Shown: piece by piece, positions 11,820-21,915 of the stretch
Layout: each line of letters starts with the position of its first letter
Position numbering within the stretch: the first letter of the stretch is position 1
NCBI RefSeq assembly: GCF_907164915.1
Contig: NC_061862.1
Coordinates: 127,419,641-127,483,640, forward strand
Reading direction: 5' to 3'
Length of the DNA: 64,000 nt
Origin: Impatiens glandulifera
Taxonomy: Eukaryota; Streptophyta; Magnoliopsida; Ericales; Balsaminaceae
Translations under genes and position numbers: made by a program
The notes under the pieces: model-generated
What the model was told of the DNA's origin: nothing
Database searches by the model: none
What the model saw: only the letters and a program-made list of their open reading frames with translations

Positions 11820-12911
11820 ATGTCGACCATAACCAAAGATGTCAGTGCTACCGCTATTCCCACTTTCTCTAGGGAAAACTATATCGTATGGAAGAAGAGA
11901 GTTCGTGCTCATCTCTCTTCCCTCCATGACCACATGTGGAGTGTCATCACAGATGGTCATTTCAAGATTGATAAGGAGAAATCCGAATGGACCAGTGAAG
12001 ACAAGAGGAAGAACAACTTCAACAACATGTCTCTTGATGTTCTATACAGATCTCTCAATGACAGCATGTTCAACTATATCATCGAGTGTGATACTACTAA
12101 AGAGGTCTGGGAAAACAAGATCATGGTTGTCACTCAACAGTTTGATAGTTTCAAGATGCGTCCTGGTGAAACAATGAACGAGTTCGTTAGCCAGATTGTC
12201 TCCTCATTATCTATCCTTTGTAAGACCTATAGAAACAGGGAGTTTTCTATTAAGGTCATGCGTGCTCTTCCGTGGGAATGGGACATAAAGACGATGGCTA
12301 TAAGGGAATCCAAAGATCTCAACAAGATCTCTCTCTTCGACTTGTTTGCTGATCTCAAGTCCTACGAGTTCGAGCTAAACTGTAGGATTGAAGAAGATCA
12401 ATCCACATCCATCATCATCGCCAAAGCGTTGGTGACTGCTGAAGAGCCACCCGTAGCTACTGATGTGAAGATGGCGGCGCAACAACTGAGTAGCGATGCC
12501 ATGTCTCTCTTCGTGAAGAAGTTTGACGACTTCATGAAGAAGAGCAACTCTAAATCAAGCTCTTCAAATTCCAATGATAATAAGAAATCCAAGGATAATG
12601 TTAAATTTTATAACTGTGGAATTGTAGGTCATTACCAATCGGAATGCCGGAAGCCTAAGCGTGAAGATAAGAAGGATGATGAAAAGGAGCTGAAGGCTCT
12701 TATGGAAGGAAATGGGAAGAACAAACGAAGCATCCGTGACTCTTACTTCTCATCCAGTGATAGTGATGACGAAGAAGTGGCTTGCTTCATGGCAAGAGAA
12801 GATGAAAAAGAGACTCAGGAAGCTGAGGTATTTGACTTCTCTTCTGAAAAGTTTTCAAGGGAACAACTGGTAGCTGCACTAGATGACATGGTCATAGAGT
12901 ACAGAAACTAG
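11820..12911 (+). CDS. gag: Copia-1 Gag, main open frame
   Basis: Capsid/nucleocapsid protein that would package the element RNA. I take the ATG at 11820 (protein start MSTITKDVS), not the in-frame ATG at 11778, which overlaps the primer site. The N-terminal half has the Copia gag features FSRENYIVWKKRVRAHL and TTKEVWE; a C-x-x-C-G-x-x-G-H-x4-C type knuckle lies near residues 262-276. There the first Cys is replaced by Phe (FYNCG), so zinc binding is probably weakened. An acidic Ser/Asp tail follows (SSSDSDDEE). The frame ends at TAG 12909-12911, and recognisable Gag sequence continues in another frame from about 13028. UBN2-type Copia Gag is the best family call. Confidence 0.82.
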   Translation: MSTITKDVSATAIPTFSRENYIVWKKRVRAHLSSLHDHMWSVITDGHFKIDKEKSEWTSEDKRKNNFNNMSLDVLYRSLNDSMFNYIIECDTTKEVWENKIMVVTQQFDSFKMRPGETMNEFVSQIVSSLSILCKTYRNREFSIKVMRALPWEWDIKTMAIRESKDLNKISLFDLFADLKSYEFELNCRIEEDQSTSIIIAKALVTAEEPPVATDVKMAAQQLSSDAMSLFVKKFDDFMKKSNSKSSSSNSNDNKKSKDNVKFYNCGIVGHYQSECRKPKREDKKDDEKELKALMEGNGKNKRSIRDSYFSSSDSDDEEVACFMAREDEKETQEAEVFDFSSEKFSREQLVAALDDMVIEYRN

Positions 12912-13027
12912 CAGAATCCCTAAATAAAACAAAATCATCACCTAAAGTATCTCAACCAGTTTTACCTCAAATTTTTGAATCAAGTGTTTTTAAAAAGAAA
13001 TTTGTAGAGATCTCATCTGAGAATGAG

Positions 13028-13555
13028 ATGCTCAAAGAACAAATTCAAACTATTTCCTCTGAAAACAAGAGGTTAAACTATGTTGTTAGTGTATGGACAA
13101 GGTCTGGAGATGCTGTCAAATATCAGATCAGCATGTTGAAACCTACTGAATCTAGATCCGGTCTAGGTTTTTATGGCGATGACTCAAACCTGTCGTGCAA
13201 AAAGTCAAACTCATCGAATAACAAGCTTAAGCCAATAATCACTGTTAAAGGAAGTCTGACTAATATTGAATATGATCCCATTCATGAAGAAGTAGCTTTC
13301 AAGAATGAAATAATTTATGTTCCGCCGACCATTAGCTGAATGAAAAATAAGTTAGAAGCAACTAACAAGTCTGGTAATCTAAAACCTGACTCAAAGTCAA
13401 GGAGTTTTAAAAGAAAGTCTTCTTCAAAAGCTAAGGGATCAGCGGCTAGCAGGAATTCGTCTACTAAGTCAAAATCATACACATTAATCACAAAACAAAA
13501 TGGGAAATCCATTAGAATATCTCAGATATGGGTTCCTAAGGGACTAATTGATTGA
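13028..13555 (+). pseudogene. Copia-1 Gag C-terminal extension, shifted frame with one stop
   Basis: A second frame continues the Gag product: a coiled-coil-like start (MLKEQIQTISSENKRLN), then WTRSG and GLGFYGDDSN, then a Lys/Ser-rich basic tail, ending with IWVPKGLI. It has one internal TGA at 13337-13339 and is out of frame with 11820-12911. A WVPK-type motif commonly lies just before the protease in long-Gag Copia elements, so the pol deletion appears to start right after 13560. That placement is inferred. Confidence 0.6.
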
Positions 13556-14320
13556 GGACCCAATTGAATATGGGTACCAAAGTTTGTAAATAATTTCTTA
13601 TGTAGGTAATGCAGGAGGGCTGTAGGAAGGAAGCAAGGAGAATACTCTTTTGAGTGTATATCTTAGAAGATCAACAATGGCCATTGCCATTCTAGAAGAG
13701 TAGAGGGAGAAATTATTTTGAAAATAAAGATACACTCAGACGAAAGGCCTTAATCGGTTTATTAGACGAGGTCGTCTAAAGGAAGAGGCATGTACTTAGA
13801 CGTATTTTTGCTCACACTCTATGCATCTAAGTCTATATGTCTTGGTTTAAGACCTGCGCGGTTAGACGTACACGTCTAATAGACGTTATATGTTTTTACG
13901 TCAAGAGAAAGTGGATGCTCACGTCTAATACGTGGTGTTCATTCATAATTAGACGTACACGTCTAATAGACATTAGACATATATATATATATATGATACA
14001 TGATTAGACGCTTGCATTTAATAGACCCATGCGTCTAATAGACATTTAGTTTTCATAGATGGGTGCAGTAAGAAAAATGTCTAACTACGTGTGTATTAGA
14101 CCGATCAAGGACAATTGTATCACGTGAGGAAATATATATTTTTCCCACTCAAACATAAAAACAGTCATCTCCGAATAACATGAAGACATGTGTCTTTCAA
14201 TGTTAAGAGAGATTGACTAGTATACACTCATTATAATGATGACTCTTTAGAAAGGACGTCTAAATTTAATTGATGGGCCATACCCCTAAGAAAAATGACG
14301 GTTATCCTATATGACTCCAA
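13556..14320 (+). other. Copia-1 spacer with TTAGAC palindromes
   Basis: Non-coding spacer between the Gag remnant and the extra ORF. It contains palindromes of the same kind as the LTR: TTAGACGA/TCGTCTAA near 13763-13780 and TTAGACGT/ACGTCTAA near 13865 and again near 13951. TTAGAC or GTCTAA words recur to about 14100. A (TA)n tract is at 13979-13993. Confidence 0.75.
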
Positions 14321-14324
14321 GTTG

Positions 14325-14456
14325 TCTATATAAGGACAGTTTTTCATGAGATTGAAAACTTTTTCTCACTCAAGATTTCTAAGAACCCTAGATTTCTCTA
14401 ATTTTATCTCTCAAAAACCCTCATTCTTTGTGTGTCTGTTCGTATTCTTTTAAAAA
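14325..14456 (+). promoter_or_regulatory. internal TATA box and leader upstream of the Copia-1 extra ORF
   Basis: TCTATATAAGGACAG (14325-14339) is a strong plant TATA box. It is followed by a CT-rich leader of about 100 bases containing CTCACTCAAG and CTCTCAAAAACCCTC, ending at the ATG at 14457. The spacing fits a pol II start near 14360. This looks like a stand-alone promoter inside the retrotransposon, but no transcript evidence is available here. Confidence 0.55.
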
Positions 14457-17400
14457 ATGGGAAACAAAAGAATCACGCTTGGCCATTGTACTTTGCAAGT
14501 GGATTTTCCTTCCGTTTACACGTTCGATCAGTATGAGGTGGTCGAAATGTTTAGATCCCTTGAGTATTCCGATCTGGGAAAGTATCAAGGAGGGCCGTTC
14601 ATCTTCCACGAAAAAGAAGTAAGAGAGTTCTTCAAGTCTGCAACAATGGTGGGTGATTCTATTGTAGCAACTTTAAATGGAACCGAAATCTGCTTCAACG
14701 AAGCGGTCTATGCGGAGTTCTTTGAACTTCCAGCAGAAGGGCATACGTTCAACCGACATCTGTCATCAGCGGTGACAGAGGAAATGAAGATAGTCTTCTC
14801 AGCCGATGGCTCGACGATTCGACTTAATGGGAGTAAGAAGGCTCTCAAACCACAGTTCATTTTGCTGAATGATGTGGTGGCGAAAGCGCTTTAGGGGAAG
14901 GCAAAGTGGTTCAATCTCTACAGTCAAGATCGGTTTGACTATATGTCCGCCATCTCAAAGGGGATTCAGGTCAACTGGGCCTTAATGTTATTCCAGAACC
15001 TTTGCTTCTCAATCAACCAGGAGAACAAGGAGAGCATAAAATTTTCTGCTCAAATAAGTCGTTTTATTGGAGCATTTGGGGGTCCCGTTGGAGGAGTCTA
15101 AACCAATCAACCCGACCAGGGTATATACTATTTTCACAGTTGCTAACACCCTAGTTAGAATGAAGAACAACAAAGAGTCTTTTTCGGGAGCCTCAAGCCA
15201 ACAAACAATAGGAAGGTCTGTTACCTGGTCCAAACATCCAGCGGCTTCTGTCCTGTCTACATGAGCCAAACGAACCAAAACTTTGAACGAGTCTGAGGCT
15301 AGCTCTACTAGCCTTAAGAGCTCCTCGAAGAAGGATTCTGGAATAGTTGATTCTAGAGTCAGGCAAGGTCTAGTCGAACTTGCCACCATTCCCATGTCTC
15401 CCTGTCTCCGGCTACTAGTTAGTTGCAGAGATCATCAAGGTCCTCTGTTTCTAAAGGAGAAAAGTCAAAGGTGCCCAGTGCATCTAAATTGATGAAAGCA
15501 TCATCGAAGGCAACCTCTCCCCAATCCCTGGCCGATGTACCCAAATTTAATGTTCTTGAGATGGAACAAGAAAAGTCCAATTTTATTCCTGTTAAGGAAT
15601 CTACTGCCGGACCAACTGTTGAGCTAGTTAGTCCAACTACTGAAATTCATGATAGGGTTGCGTCTCCTGTTCAACAACCTAATCTCGTAGCAGGGGGTGC
15701 TACAATTTCTGCTGAACTAGAGCAGGGTGCTGCTCTTACTTCAGTTGCTGATGGTGAACCTGAGAAGGCTACTTCTATGTTATTTGAACTGCCTCACGTT
15801 CCAAACATTGTCCCAACGGAGTCATTGGTGAGTGGAAAGATAGTTCCAGCCGAACCTACACTAGGACTTTTTGTCAAACCTTGACTGCCCATGAAATCAT
15901 GCGTTCTGCAAGACAATCCACTGGGATTGTCTTTGGGGAACCAAGACCCTTTCCAAAGCCCACCGAAGTGATCTGAAAAGGGAAGGATGTTGCTACAAAT
16001 GCTGATGAGGAAGTTTCTGAGGCAACCTGTATTGTTGACCTCATAATGGATCACGCCAAGGCTGCTGCTGCTGAAAAGATAGAGATCTTCAATACTTGGG
16101 TACTGAATAGAATGTCTATAAAGTACACCAGAGTCATCAAAGGTAAAGGAATAACAGTCAATGGTTGCAGCTCGTCAAAAATGAGAAAAGGGTCTTGAAG
16201 TGGGCTAAGACTTCAGAAGTGTATGGAACTCTTAAGAGAAAAGATCTGGTGGAAGCAAACTTGAGAGGAAGAGCTCTCTTTCCTATTCTCCAGGCCAGAA
16301 GAGCCAACTTTAATCCTATTGAGAGAGGTGCTGAAGCAGAAGAAAAAGCTTTGAAGAGATTGGACGAGATCATGGAGGATTATATTTCGGTGGTTACACA
16401 GTACGTTGATGGAGCAAGATGCTCAGGAACTAGCCCATTTAGTAGTTCCTCAGATGAAGATGAACGAATGAACATCTCTGATGATGCCACTGCAGATAAA
16501 GATGAGCAAGCTGCCGCTCATCTGATTGAACTAGGAAGTTCTTCTGCAGAAGAAAATTGTCTAATGGCTCAACCCTCTGTTGAGCAAGTCGAGAAACCAA
16601 TTCAGTCGAACCCATCTAGAGAAGAAGAAGAAGTTATTCAAGAGCCTATTCAAGCTCTTGAAGAAGATGCTGATCAAGAGACCATTCAAGCTCTTGTAAC
16701 TCAAGAAAGAGAAGTTGTTGAAGAGCCTGTTCAAGCTCTTATTACTCATGAAGAAGAAGTGATGGAATCCCCTATTGTCAGAACAGATGCATCTCAAGAA
16801 AAAGAGGCTGAAATCAGTCAACATGAGGTTGCCAGATCAGAGTGGGAACCCTCAAAAGATAAAAAAGCTGAGAAGAGTTCCTCATCTGAGGGGGAACAAG
16901 ATCAAAATGCTCAAACATTCAAGCCTCTATCATTTCCCGATATCAATGCTACAAATATCTATGAGAATATTTTCAATCCTTATCACAGTTCAGGAAACTT
17001 GCTCGAAAGGATTAACAGAGAAGGAGTTGGAAGAAGAACAAGATAAATTTGATAGTGAATCAGAGAAAGATGAACCTAAGCAGTCCATGCAAGTTCATAC
17101 CAACATCAGTCCCATTCAGATCGTTGCAGCAGATTCACAAGAGAATTCATCTAATGAAGGATCTTCGGTTGATGGTACAAATCTCATTAAGTCTATGTCA
17201 ACTTTGTTAGCAACGCTCTAGAAGAATATGTTAGTAATGCAATCCAATATGACGAAAATTATGAAAGCCCAGAAGGAAGACAAGAAGAACTTTGCTGATC
17301 TTGTTAAAACTCATAATGAGTTGGAGCAAATGTTGAAGAAAAACACGTACGAGGTTCAAGTCTCCAATACGAATTTTGCAAGATTTGAAAAAAAACTCTT

Positions 17401-17931
17401 CAATCGACAATCTGAAAGATGAACGTTGAAAGAAAGATCAATCTTTATCATCAAAGATAGGTTATGGAAGGAATGGGCTTGATCCAAAATCAGTTGGTTG
17501 AAATTCAAGGTAGCATGATAAGAACAAATGCTGAAATACCTGATTCCATTGCAAGGAAATTTCAAGCTGAAGAGAATGCTAAAGCTGCTGAGAAAGAGCC
17601 GAATCTCATCACTCAGGGCGAGGCTGTAAGAGATAAAATAGGTGACGGTATAGCAACCAACACCAGATCTAAGCGAAGGCCAACCAATGATGAAAACCCA
17701 AGGCCAACTAAAAGAGGCGTAGGTTGCAGCAGTGGTGATCGCGGAGGCCGAAGTAGTGGAAGTGATCGCGGAGGTCAAAGTACTAGCAATGATTGTGGTG
17801 GGCGAAATGGTGGAAGTGATCGTGGTGGACGCGGTCTTCCTCCGTTCCAAAACCTGCTAACTGGTGAAGGGATGAACGGCGAAGGATTCACCTATCCAAT
17901 TGATCCTCGAGTGAAAAGAAAAGGCCAATAA
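14457..17931 (+). pseudogene. Copia-1 extra ORF: N-terminal globular domain, acidic repeats, coiled coil, RGG tail (decayed)
   Basis: A coding region of about 1,150 codons with no retroviral enzyme motifs. The first 145 codons are open (MGNKRITLGHCTLQVDF...), then a TAG at 14892. The same frame continues to about 15100 (FDYMSAISKGIQVNWA), then shifts: 15067-15492 with one stop, 15423-15884, about 15890-17046 (stop near 15974), 17005-17422 with a stop at 17219, and 17464-17931. In order it has a globular domain, a Ser/Lys-rich stretch, a Glu-rich segment with repeats of QALxxxEEE (about 16620-16775), a helical coiled-coil region (17228-17420) and a Gly/Arg tail with repeated SDRGG (about 17730-17840). 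From memory it resembles Gesneriaceae proteins mislabelled splicing factor 3B subunit 1-like. Function unknown. Confidence 0.65.
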
Positions 17932-18109
17932 TCTCTCCTCCTTAAACTACTCTTCTGTAAGTTTATAATTTTGGCTTTCTAAACATGATTTCTAAATAAT
18001 GATGGTTTTGAAATGTTTTTATGTAAGATGGATGAACAAGTTTTAGTTCTTATTTATATGATGAATATTTAATTTCTTTTATTTATGCAAAGGTTTTAAC
18101 ATCATAATT

Positions 18110-18119
18110 AAAAAGGGGC
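18110..18119 (+). other. Copia-1 polypurine tract
   Basis: AAAAAGGGGC just before the 3' LTR start at 18123, the expected plus-strand primer position. Confidence 0.75.
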
Positions 18120-18122
18120 AAT

Positions 18123-19470
18123 TGTTGGGTCATATTATTTTGACTAAGTATCAAAGTAGTTTGACTATTGGAATTTTGATGATGAATGTATATAAAACAC
18201 AATCTATGCGTCTAATTGTTTTTAGTGCAGGTGTATCGAAAACAGGTTATATTAGACTCAGTCTTAATGAGGTTCATTAGACTGATTTGGCATTAGAAGC
18301 ATTGACTTAGACGTGCAGTCTAACTAGCGGAGTTAGACGTGCAGTCTAACTAGCGGAGTTAGACGTGCAGTCTAACTAGCGGAGTTAGACGTGCAGTCTA
18401 ACTAGCGGAGTTAAACGTGCAGTTTAACTCCTTCAGATTAGTCTAAAGGGATGTATAGTTAGACGTGCAGTCTAACTAATAAAAGTTAGACGTATAGTCT
18501 AACTCCTTCAGATTAGTCTGAAGTGAATTATAATTAGACGTGAAGTCTAATCCCAGTAGACCACCTGATGGATGTTACTATTAGACGGGGGCATCTAATT
18601 TCATTAGACGAGGTCGTCTAAGTGAAATACGTCTAATACTAGGCTTAAGAAGTTGCTTGAAGCTAGCACCCGTCTACCCACGATCAACTAGTTGTACGCT
18701 ACTCCTGCTCCACTTTCCTATGAAGATCAGTACGACAGCTAGTTGCAACCAATTGATTAATGCCACGTAAGCAAATATTCTTCCCACTACTTGTTTTTGC
18801 AGGAATATCCTTGAAGAATATCTGGCGCACTACCAGATTGGTACCGCCGCGATCTTATTGCTCAGAGTCTGCTATGTACTATGGAGGCGTTCCAATGGAA
18901 ACTCGCCACATGTCATTATGAAAATTAGACCGTTGGTACCTGCTCCTATTTAAAGATCCTCAAGGTCAACGGAAGAATCATCGATCTATCGATACTTAGA
19001 TTATTCTATCTTAAGCATACAAATTGAGTGAGTTGCTTTCTTGCTTTTACTGAGTGTTCAATCAAGAAAGAGTTAGAATCAAAACATTGTATTAGCTGAG
19101 TGATATTCTTCATTTTGTAAGTTGAAAAGAGCTTGTTATGTTCAACAGAGAGATAGTCGTGCAATTGTATTTGATTCGTTGAAAGTTTAGTGAATCATTC
19201 TGGTGGTTGGAAGAAGGGGTGACGTAGGAGAGTTAACTCCGAACATCCATAAACAATCTTCTGTGTTGTTTCTTTCTGTCATCTTTTCATTCTTGGTCCT
19301 TAACTTCAAACCTAAGCAAATGTTTCCGCACTTGAATCGTCCAAGAGTTTGAAGGGTTTGTGCAGAATAGAAAGTGATCTAAATCCTTACTAGGATTTCT
19401 ATCAAATCGTTTTTCCTAAGCCATTATCAATCGCCAGACCCCGTCTCTATTGATTACGCCGATCCTATCA
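18123..19470 (+). repeat. 3' LTR of Copia-1
   Basis: A 1,348-bp LTR matching 10397-11776. Its palindrome array at about 18305-18430 has five 26-bp units. In the last unit both arms are changed together (AGTTAAAC and GTTTAACT), keeping the palindrome perfect. Ends CCTATCA, followed by the target duplication CAATG. Confidence 0.92.
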
Positions 19471-19539
19471 CAATGATTATCCCTTAGGTTTATATTATTT
19501 TTGTATTATATATCAACTTCTTTGGTCTATAATTTGCAC

Positions 19540-20235
19540 CCAAAGGGAGACTTACTACATGTCTAGGATCGAGTGTGAGTTACTACCGACTCGGGACCAA
19601 GAGTCTGCACCTAAAGGAGATCTGCTACTCACATAGGACTAAGAAAATGGACATGATGCTAGCTGCATTTTCTGCACTCGATGCTCACCTAGAACCTGCA
19701 CCTATGAGTGTTGAAGGATGAGACCGATGTTTATTACACCCGATGCTCATTTAGGACTGATAAACCTACACCTACTACTTACTACATTTTATGCACCCGT
19801 TGTTCACATAGGACTGAGAACCTACACTTGCTTCTTCTAAAGACTGAGATCGATGTCAGCTGCAACCAATGAGCCAAGGACCGACGTTGCTGCTCACCTA
19901 CGACCGAGAACCTAAACTTGTTGTGCACCTAGGACCGATACTATCAGTTACACCTATGATTGATACTGTTTTTTGCACCTGAAGACCAATGACCGATGTC
20001 TTCTGCACTTAAGGACCGAGGACGATGCTGCTAATCACCTACGACCGAGAACCTAAACCTGTTGTACACCTGGGATCGATATTGTCTTTTGCACCTAAGA
20101 CCGATACTGTATGCTGCACTTGGGGACCAATACTGTCTACTAGACCTATGACCGATATTTTCTACACCCGAGGACCAAGGACTAACGCTGCTACACCTAG
20201 GGACAGAAGATGGATCTACTATGCGCTGTTTGAAT
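19540..20235 (+). repeat. degenerate GGACCGA-type tandem repeat in LARD 5' LTR
   Basis: About 700 bp made of variants of the phrases CACCTAGGACCGA, GAACCTGCACCTG and CCGATGTTTTCTGCAC at irregular 30-60 bp spacing. The sister LTR has the same array at 26390-27012 and 31125-31190, and a related one is at 60070-60670. The short open frames in it are by-products. Confidence 0.75.
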
Positions 20236-20863
20236 GAGCTGTGTTTGCCTTCTCGGATAAAATCAGGTTTTGTGACCATTGAGGCTATCCATGGTCCTGT
20301 ACTATATTTTTCATATATATTTGTCCTTTACTATATTTTTGTGACCGTGGATGCTTTTCATTTGTGTTTTTGCTAGATTTATTTTTTATGTAAGTTTGTG
20401 ACTTATATGATTCTAGGTTTGCATGTAAAATTTATAACATTGTAAAGTGTAAGATATTTTAAAAATGACCAAAATTAACTAGTAGAGATCTTAAGGGCAT
20501 TGTGGAACATAACGTCTAAAAAACCCTTTCCCACACGTAACCAATCGCTGAACTCATTTTTCTTAATTTCCTATTTATTATAAATTAAGTGGCGACTCTC
20601 TTGTCGTGAAGATTTTTAAATTTGAAAAACTTAAAGTAGACCTATGACACACTTCCCATTAAATATCCCAATGTCTTTCAGGTTCGATGAGATGGTAAGT
20701 TATGTAGTTGTCTATAATGCCTCATTTTTTTATAAAGCTTAAATTTCAAACCTTAAAATTAATTCCCCTAACATTTGACTATTTTTCAAAACATCGTTTC
20801 AAAAGAGAGATCCCATAAAAAAATATTTTCAAGTTGGCGATTCGACGTAAAAAATCAATGACA

Positions 20864-20890
20864 ATTTAGTGACTCTATTAAGGACATTCG
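20864..20890 (+). other. LARD primer binding site, decayed
   Basis: TTAGTGACTCTATTAAGGAC (about 20865-20884) follows the 5' LTR end. It differs from the TTGGCGACTCT...GGGGAC type of primer site seen in Ogre/TAT elements only by C-to-T and G-to-A changes, as expected from long-term methylcytosine deamination. The consensus is from memory. Confidence 0.5.
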
Positions 20891-21747
20891 ACGTCTAGTT
20901 CGAAAAGTAATTTTGGCTTAGTATTAAAATTATCTTACGCTTTAATTTGAACTCCACAATAACATTACTTATTTATATGCATGAGACTTGGAGCTCCAAT
21001 GTGAAGGTGTGTAAGTATTCATCGTTGGATGAATATTACACATCTATATTTTATGTGTTAGGGGTAGTCAATGTGGACGAAACCCTCAACCCTTACCTTG
21101 ATAACTTTTGTGTGATTGGTGAGTTGAGAAAAACCTAGGGAAATTCCAAATGAACCCCTCTTCTTTTCAAATATCCCATACTCTTGAAAATGAGGGATTT
21201 TGAAATAGTAGTGAAGGGTACGACCAAATTGAGATCTCCTCTTAAATCTAGAGATCACTTTCGGGATAGTATCCTTGTTGGTGGAAAACTCTCTCTTAAG
21301 CCACTTCAAATTTTAGATAAAAAATAAAAAAAGACAAGTATGCCAAGCTGTTGCCTTGCATCGTCCAATCGAGCAACAAAGCCACGTCGTGAAGCCTTTT
21401 ACAATACTTGACATCTATCTATATGATAAATACGTGTATGAATGAAGTTATATTTAGGCGCTCATCCATTTAAAAGTTCTAGAAGAGGTGCAAAGTCAAA
21501 AATATTAAATCTAATTTTAGAAGATTCTAGGAAAAGAGACTATGTCAAAATTTATAAAAATGCTAAGTTTAAACTTAGAAAATTCTAGAAAGGAGAAAAA
21601 GCCAAGAAAGAATAAGTTCAACTTTGGAAAACTCTAGAAAATCTTAAAAGAGAAAATTCAAGAAAATCTAGAAAATTAAAAGAGAAAAGTCTAATCTAAC
21701 TAGTTCTTGTCTTTGTATTTTTAATACTCACATTCTAAGCGTTAAAC

Positions 21748-21915
21748 TTGATAAGCAAGACATGTGACACGTAAAGATGATCAAGTAATATGCGTGAGAT
21801 GCAAAAATAATCAAACAACACGCGTGAGATGCAAAGATGACCAAGCAAGACACGTGAGACACAAAGAGGATCAAGAAAGACGCATGAGACGCAAAAATGA
21901 TCAAGAAAGGCGAAA
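21748..21915 (+). repeat. 30-bp tandem repeat, about 5 copies
   Basis: Units such as GATGATCAAG...CGTGAGATGCAAA recur at an exact 30-bp period from about 21748 to 21915, with 5-8 differences between units. Because 30 is a multiple of three, one frame reads as a 10-residue basic repeat (variants of CKDDQxRxVR), but it has no other gene features. Confidence 0.85.

Larger units (their letters stand above)
10397..19470 (+). mobile_element. Copia-1: pol-less Copia element with extra ORF, inserted in LARD 5' LTR
   Basis: LTRs start TGTTGGGTCA and end GATCCTATCA, and a perfect 5-bp target duplication CAATG flanks the element (10392-10396, 19471-19475). The uninterrupted site is visible in the sister LARD LTR near 26311. 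Order: LTR, Met-tRNA primer site, gag with zinc knuckle, extended gag C terminus, palindrome-rich spacer, internal TATA box and leader, a decayed ORF of about 1,150 codons, polypurine tract, LTR. No protease, integrase, RT or RNase H is present, so the 9.1-kb element depends on a relative for movement. Confidence 0.92.
8175..20863 (+). repeat. 5' LTR of the LARD, split by Copia-1
   Basis: Aligns with 24289-31786 in order: the AT-rich start, the AAGAAG/CCATCAAGAAG segment (8570-8630 against 24770-24810), the AATGGGCCTTG segment, the 9430-9830 stretch, the GACCGAG stretch (10020-10380), the GGACCGA repeat (19540-20235) and the TGGCGACTCT segment (20590). A TATA box, TATAAATA, is at 8917-8924. 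The first two bases are TT rather than TG. It also carries a private insertion of about 285 bp at 9004-9288. Confidence 0.8.
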
